Positions 4,958 to 8,539 of a DNA stretch of 8,539 bases are shown piece after piece. Under the pieces are notes generated by a model. That model searched no databases. It was given only the letters and a program-made list of their open reading frames with translations, and had not been told where the DNA came from. The stretch is from Planctomycetaceae bacterium (GTDB taxonomy: Bacteria; Planctomycetota; Planctomycetia; Pirellulales; Thermoguttaceae): contig JAITQJ010000102.1 in assembly GCA_031288955.1 (NCBI GenBank), positions 1 through 8,539 of the forward strand, in the 5' to 3' direction. Position 1 is the stretch's first letter; each line of letters begins with the position of its first letter. A program made the translations under genes and the position numbers.

Positions 4958-7900
4958 ATGAAAATCAACTCCCTTGAAATTGAACGCTTCGGTCTGTGGT
5001 CGGAATTCAAAATAACGAAACTGTCCGGCGGCATCAACGTTTTTTACGGTGCCAATGAAACCGGTAAATCAACGCTCCTCGAATTTGTCCGAACACAACT
5101 CTACGGCTTCACCGGCGAACGAAAACGTTTCATTCAGGGGACGGAGACGAAGGGCGGAACGCTGCTGCTTGAAACCGCCAGCGGACAATTCAGGGTACAA
5201 CGAATGTACGGTGCGGGCGAAACGTTGCAGATAGAAACGCCGGACGGACAAAAACAAGGCTTGCAACTGCTGCGTGTGCTGGTTGCCGGTGTGGACGAAC
5301 CGACGTTCAATAACATTTTTGCTATCGGTCTTGATGAATTGCAGCGGCTTGGTTCGCTTTCCGATACCGATGCTGCCGAAATGCTGTTCCGCTTAAGCGT
5401 CGGAATGGAGCGTGTGTCGATTGTTGACGCTATCAAGGAACTGACCGGACACCGCAATAAAATTCTGGACGTACACGAAACAGAAGGCAAATTATCGCAG
5501 TTGACTCTTTTATTGCGGCAGCGGGAAAAAACGAAAGAGGATTTATCGGCAGCAAAATCACAGGTTCGCCAATACGTTCAGTTGCGCAGCGAGCAGCGGA
5601 TTATCGACCGGTCGATTGCGAATTTGCAGGACGATTTAACGCATTGGGAAAAAGAAAAACGTATTTATGAAATAGCGAAAGCAGCGTTTCCGGTCTGGCA
5701 GCGGCGGGATAAAGTTCGTGATGCCATCAGCAGTATGGGACAAGTTGCCGCCGTCGGCGATGATGTGATGACACAACTCGAAGCGGCAATGCTTGAGTTA
5801 ACGCAGCAGCGGACAAATTACGAACAAGTCAAAGCGGCATTCGCAAAGGCAAAAAATGATATTGCGGCGTTAAATATCAATCCCGGAATTCAGCAACTCG
5901 CGCCCCGCATCGAAATATTGTTAGAGGAAGAAGACCGGCTCAACGAATTGGATGCGGAAGTCGAACGGCTTAATATGGAGATAGCGGAGTTTAATGCGAA
6001 AATCAAGGCGGAAGAATCCAAACGTACCGGCGGCACGGCGAACGCTAAAGCGGAGGCAGGTTTATCTGATTACCGAAGTTTTGCGAAGGCAGTAAACCGG
6101 GCGAACCGGCACCTCCTGCGGACAAAGGAACAGTTGGCGGATTTGACGGGACGCTCGAAGTTGTTGAGCGAAAAAATCAAAAGCGAACTGGTTAAACGGG
6201 ACGTTAAAGATGTTTCAGAAGCGATTGCCGCTGCAAACGAAACAGTCGGACAACTGAAACGGCGGCAGGCGATTGGACAAAAAGCGGCAGAAATGTCCGC
6301 GCATCACAAAGAATTGCGGCGTATCAATGCGTTCCTGATACAGAATCAGGCACTGCCCCTCTGGATGCTCGGTTTGGTTGTCCTCGCCGGTTTGCTCGGT
6401 GCCGTTTGCATCGGGGTCGGCGTTTATCCGGCAATATTCGGTCTCGAAAAAAATCTGGCACCGCTTGCCGTCGTTTTCGGCTGTTTGGTTATCGGCGGTT
6501 CGATTGCGTCAAAGATTTTTTCAGAAAAGGCGAACGCCAAAAAACTGGAGATGAACCAGCGGCAACTCGGCGTGCTGACGCAGCAGTTGGAGCGTTTGAA
6601 TCAGGAGTTAGCGGCAATCGACCAGCGTTATCCGGCAATCGGGACGGCAACGATTGAGGTTCGCCTGCAAGAGGTACTGCAAGAGGCGGCATCGCTGGAA
6701 AAATTGCTGCCGGCGGATGCGCAGCGGCGGCAGACAGCGCAGCGCATTAAACAGTTAGAAGTCCGGTTAGAACATTGCGGACGGGAGCAGCAAGAGGCAG
6801 CCGAACATTGGCAGGAGTTTCTGCAAAGCGTCGGATTAACGAACGATTGGACACCGGCGCGGATACGGGATTATCTGGAACACAGCGATACGCTCAACAG
6901 CCTGAAAAAAGAACTGGACAAACGCATCGGATTAGTCAATCAGCGGATTCAGGACGGCAACGCGATGACCAGACGAATCGAAAAAGTTGCCGAAGAAGCC
7001 GGTATCGACATTTCTAACGAAACAAGTTACAGCGATTTGTTCGCCGCGTTCCGGCGGCTGCTTGCACATAACAGCGAAGCATTAAAACATCGCAGCGGCA
7101 TTGTACAGAAAGTCAAGACACAACTGCGTCCGATGCGCCGTCAGGTAAGTGCGGCACTGCAAAAGGCGGGACAATCGCTGCGGGATTTGCTGCGGCAATT
7201 TAACGTAAAAACGCCGGACGACCTGAAAGCACTGCATCTGCGGCACAAGGAGTACCGCAAACTGTTACAGCAGGAACAGAATATACAGCGTGAACTGGAC
7301 GCAGCCGTCGGCAGTTTTTGCGAAGAGTCAGCAGTTGAAACGATTTTGTTACAAAATATCAGCGGTTCAAATGCCGCTCCAACGGAGCATATACAGATTT
7401 CGCTTGACGATGCCGGACATAACATTGAATCTCTGTCGGCAAAACTACACGAGGAACTGGAAACACGCGGGCAGTTGACGGAACAGATGAAACAGATTGC
7501 CGAAGATAAGTCGATAATCCGCAAACAGCGGGAGTTGGCGGTACTGGACGAAACGATTCGGCGGTCTGTTCGGCAATGGCAGATGTATGCAGTTTGCAGC
7601 CGAATGTTGGACGAAATCAGGGCGAGTTATGAACGCGACCGGCAGCCCCGGACGTTGGCAGAAGCAACGGAATTGCTGAAACGTTTAACAAGCGGCAGGT
7701 ATCAGCGGATTTGGACACCGCTGAGCGAAGAGACTTTACTGCTTGACGATGCTGACGGCAAGACGTTTGATGTTGCGCAGTTGTCGCGCGGTACACGGGA
7801 ACAACTTTTTATTGCGCTGCGGCTGGCATTGGCTTCGGAATTTGCGAGGCACGGTTCCGTCTTGCCGCTGATATTAGATGATGTGCTGGTGAATTTTGAT

Positions 7901-8332
7901 TCGCGGCGGGCGGTGGAGGCGGCGAAGTTGCTTTTGGAATTGGCGGCATCGGGACGGCAAATATTCCTTTTTACGTGTCACAAACATATTTGCCGGATAT
8001 TCCAGCGTTTGGACGTACCGGTTCGGCTGCTGCCTGATGCCAAAAAAACGGCAGAAGCGGGGGCGGAGGGGATTACGGCGGTTTCCGCTCCTTTACGGGT
8101 TTTGCTGCCTATATCGGTCTTGGAACGCCGGCGGCGGCGGCGTGAACACCGGGCGCGCTGGCAGCATCGGGAGTTGGAAGAACAGCGTTTGACTGCGGAG
8201 TTAGCAGCGCGGGAGGAATCAATACGTTTGGACGCAATCCGTAAGGCAGAGATACAGCGGTTGGTTCTTCAAATGCAGCAGCAGGCAACCGCCGAAAAAG
8301 CCGTCGAAGCCGAACGGGGGAAGAGCGAGTAA
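4958..8332 (+). CDS. YhaN-type SMC/Rad50-like AAA ATPase with internal membrane hairpin
   Basis: The N-terminus (KINSLEIERFGLW) and Walker A GANETGKST (31-39) match the YhaN group (COG4717), ATPases related to Rad50/SbcC that are implicated in DNA metabolism. The C-terminal half-site has the ABC signature LSRGTREQ (942-949), Walker B LPLILDD (969-975), the D-loop region NFD (979-981) and a switch His near 1008-1010 (FTCHKH). Between the halves lie long charged coiled coils, about residues 180-460 and 520-930. At their midpoint are two hydrophobic segments (about 468-490 and 500-517) that look like a transmembrane hairpin where Rad50 has its zinc hook. Residues after about 1027 form an extra tail with six arginines in a row (1057-1062) and a helical, glutamine- and glutamate-rich end. 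At 1,124 residues it is longer than Bacillus YhaN (about 960, from memory). No YhaO/SbcD-like nuclease is next to it. No Shine-Dalgarno is visible. The family call is firm; the biological role is not. Confidence 0.88.
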   Translation: MKINSLEIERFGLWSEFKITKLSGGINVFYGANETGKSTLLEFVRTQLYGFTGERKRFIQGTETKGGTLLLETASGQFRVQRMYGAGETLQIETPDGQKQGLQLLRVLVAGVDEPTFNNIFAIGLDELQRLGSLSDTDAAEMLFRLSVGMERVSIVDAIKELTGHRNKILDVHETEGKLSQLTLLLRQREKTKEDLSAAKSQVRQYVQLRSEQRIIDRSIANLQDDLTHWEKEKRIYEIAKAAFPVWQRRDKVRDAISSMGQVAAVGDDVMTQLEAAMLELTQQRTNYEQVKAAFAKAKNDIAALNINPGIQQLAPRIEILLEEEDRLNELDAEVERLNMEIAEFNAKIKAEESKRTGGTANAKAEAGLSDYRSFAKAVNRANRHLLRTKEQLADLTGRSKLLSEKIKSELVKRDVKDVSEAIAAANETVGQLKRRQAIGQKAAEMSAHHKELRRINAFLIQNQALPLWMLGLVVLAGLLGAVCIGVGVYPAIFGLEKNLAPLAVVFGCLVIGGSIASKIFSEKANAKKLEMNQRQLGVLTQQLERLNQELAAIDQRYPAIGTATIEVRLQEVLQEAASLEKLLPADAQRRQTAQRIKQLEVRLEHCGREQQEAAEHWQEFLQSVGLTNDWTPARIRDYLEHSDTLNSLKKELDKRIGLVNQRIQDGNAMTRRIEKVAEEAGIDISNETSYSDLFAAFRRLLAHNSEALKHRSGIVQKVKTQLRPMRRQVSAALQKAGQSLRDLLRQFNVKTPDDLKALHLRHKEYRKLLQQEQNIQRELDAAVGSFCEESAVETILLQNISGSNAAPTEHIQISLDDAGHNIESLSAKLHEELETRGQLTEQMKQIAEDKSIIRKQRELAVLDETIRRSVRQWQMYAVCSRMLDEIRASYERDRQPRTLAEATELLKRLTSGRYQRIWTPLSEETLLLDDADGKTFDVAQLSRGTREQLFIALRLALASEFARHGSVLPLILDDVLVNFDSRRAVEAAKLLLELAASGRQIFLFTCHKHICRIFQRLDVPVRLLPDAKKTAEAGAEGITAVSAPLRVLLPISVLERRRRRREHRARWQHRELEEQRLTAELAAREESIRLDAIRKAEIQRLVLQMQQQATAEKAVEAERGKSE

Positions 8333-8365
8333 TTGTCCGCCCTTGTCTCTCGGCACACAAGCGGG

Positions 8366-8409
8366 AGCGTGGGGTGTTCGCCCCCCGATGGTGCGCTATC
8401 ACTTTTTTT
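8366..8409 (+). terminator. Probable factor-independent terminator after the ATPase gene
   Basis: About 34 bp after the ATPase stop, GGGG (8371-8374) pairs with CCCC (8381-8384) around the loop TGTTCG. AGCG (8366-8369) can pair with CGCT (8394-8397). A second small hairpin, GATGG/CTATC with loop TGCG, ends at 8400, two bases before a run of seven T (8403-8409). The T tract directly after a hairpin fits intrinsic termination. The C-rich hairpin also resembles GC-rich palindromic repeats scattered through planctomycete genomes. Confidence 0.5.
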
Positions 8410-8431
8410 CAACCACGAAGAACACGAAAAG
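8410..8431 (+). repeat. NHEEHE-type interspersed repeat fragment
   Basis: The stretch CAACCACGAAGAACACGAAA, which would read NHEEHEK if translated, matches a short sequence that I know as recurring between genes in planctomycetes and related phyla. Only one partial copy is present, ending just before the insertion sequence. The identification is from memory and was not searched. Confidence 0.35.
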
Positions 8432-8438
8432 GGATATT

Positions 8439-8539
8439 GGGGCGTGTTGACTCTAATTTATCAGATAGATAGCGATGTTAGCGAGTGTGATGAAAGCGTT
8501 ATAGGTTTCGTCTAACTTATCATATCGGGTGAATACCCG
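8439..8539 (-). mobile_element. End of an IS5-type insertion sequence, cut by the window edge
   Basis: The transposase 3' end lies at 8453-8539, and its stop codon falls within GGGGCGTGTTGACTCTA (8439-8455), which is where the terminal inverted repeat would be expected. The outer boundary is inferred; the other end of the element is outside the window, so neither the inverted repeat nor a target duplication can be verified. Confidence 0.5.
8453..8539 (-). CDS. IS5-family transposase, C-terminal 28 residues (partial)
   Basis: Reading the minus strand in from the right edge gives 28 codons ending in TAG (8453-8455). The peptide begins RVFTRYDKLDETYNAF and ends LANIAIYLIN. The block TRYDKL, then a large hydrophobic residue, then a hydrophobic ending with LA, is typical of the extreme C-terminus of IS5-family DDE transposases. 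The catalytic Asp, Asp and Glu residues would lie upstream, outside the window, so whether the copy is intact cannot be told. Some IS5 subgroups make the transposase by programmed frameshifting, which also cannot be judged here. Confidence 0.65.
   Translation of the reverse strand, partial: RVFTRYDKLDETYNAFITLANIAIYLIN

Noticed and set aside
2176..8478. Octamer AGCGATGT occurring at 2176-2183 (+), 4902-4909 (-) and 8471-8478 (+)
   Set aside because: Eight bases seen three times on two strands of 8.5 kb is not compelling, and the third copy is inside transposase coding sequence.
8333..8515. 60-aa plus-strand frame containing NHEEHEKG
   Set aside because: It runs through the terminator hairpin, an interspersed repeat and the antisense of the transposase, so it is not a gene.
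1..8539. CRISPR array, toxin-antitoxin pair, defence cassette or prophage
   Set aside because: No spaced direct repeats, cas genes, paired small toxin/antitoxin frames or phage genes were seen. The ATPase alone is not enough to call a defence system.

Overview
This 8.5 kb chromosomal window has moderate GC, dense coding and housekeeping content. Four complete genes lie on the plus strand: guaA (GMP synthase), a ROK-family sugar kinase-like gene, serS (seryl-tRNA synthetase), and a very large SMC/Rad50-like ATPase of the YhaN type. On the minus strand are a small uncharacterised gene at the left edge, a tRNA-Gly(GCC) between the ROK gene and serS, and the 3' end of an IS5-type transposase cut by the right edge. 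A planctomycete is the most likely source. The reasons are the ROK zinc-motif variant (GHLEAY in place of GCLE), four genes without a visible Shine-Dalgarno, and an 'accacgaagaacacgaa' repeat of a kind common in planctomycetes and their relatives. This assignment rests on remembered family features and was not tested by a search.

Layout. Positions 12-317 (minus) encode a 101-residue protein of unknown function behind a good extended -10 promoter, divergent from guaA. guaA (526-2085) starts inside a 14-bp tandem duplication. The guaA-ROK gap carries a 15-bp tandem repeat containing CTGTACAG twice. The end of the second copy supplies the -35 of a near-consensus promoter for the ROK gene (2205-3266). 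The tRNA-Gly gene (3303-3375, minus) has its own promoter in the gap before serS (3483-4778). The 179-bp gap between serS and the ATPase gene is bracketed by a perfect 10-bp inverted repeat. It also holds a TTGACA-17-TAAATT promoter overlapped by a second, 12-bp inverted repeat. The ATPase gene (4958-8332) is followed by a terminator-like hairpin with a T tract, an NHEEHE-type repeat fragment, and the end of the insertion sequence.

The genes do not form one pathway. Each appears to have its own promoter: guaA is the last step of GMP synthesis, serS and tRNA-Gly serve translation, the ROK protein probably acts on sugars, and the ATPase probably acts in DNA metabolism. The most unusual items are three. 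The ATPase has a predicted membrane hairpin in the middle of its coiled coil, a basic C-terminal tail, and no partner nuclease in view. The ROK protein has substitutions in its phosphate-binding motifs. The short duplications and inverted repeats sit exactly on promoters and start codons. No CRISPR array, toxin-antitoxin pair or recognisable defence cassette was seen.
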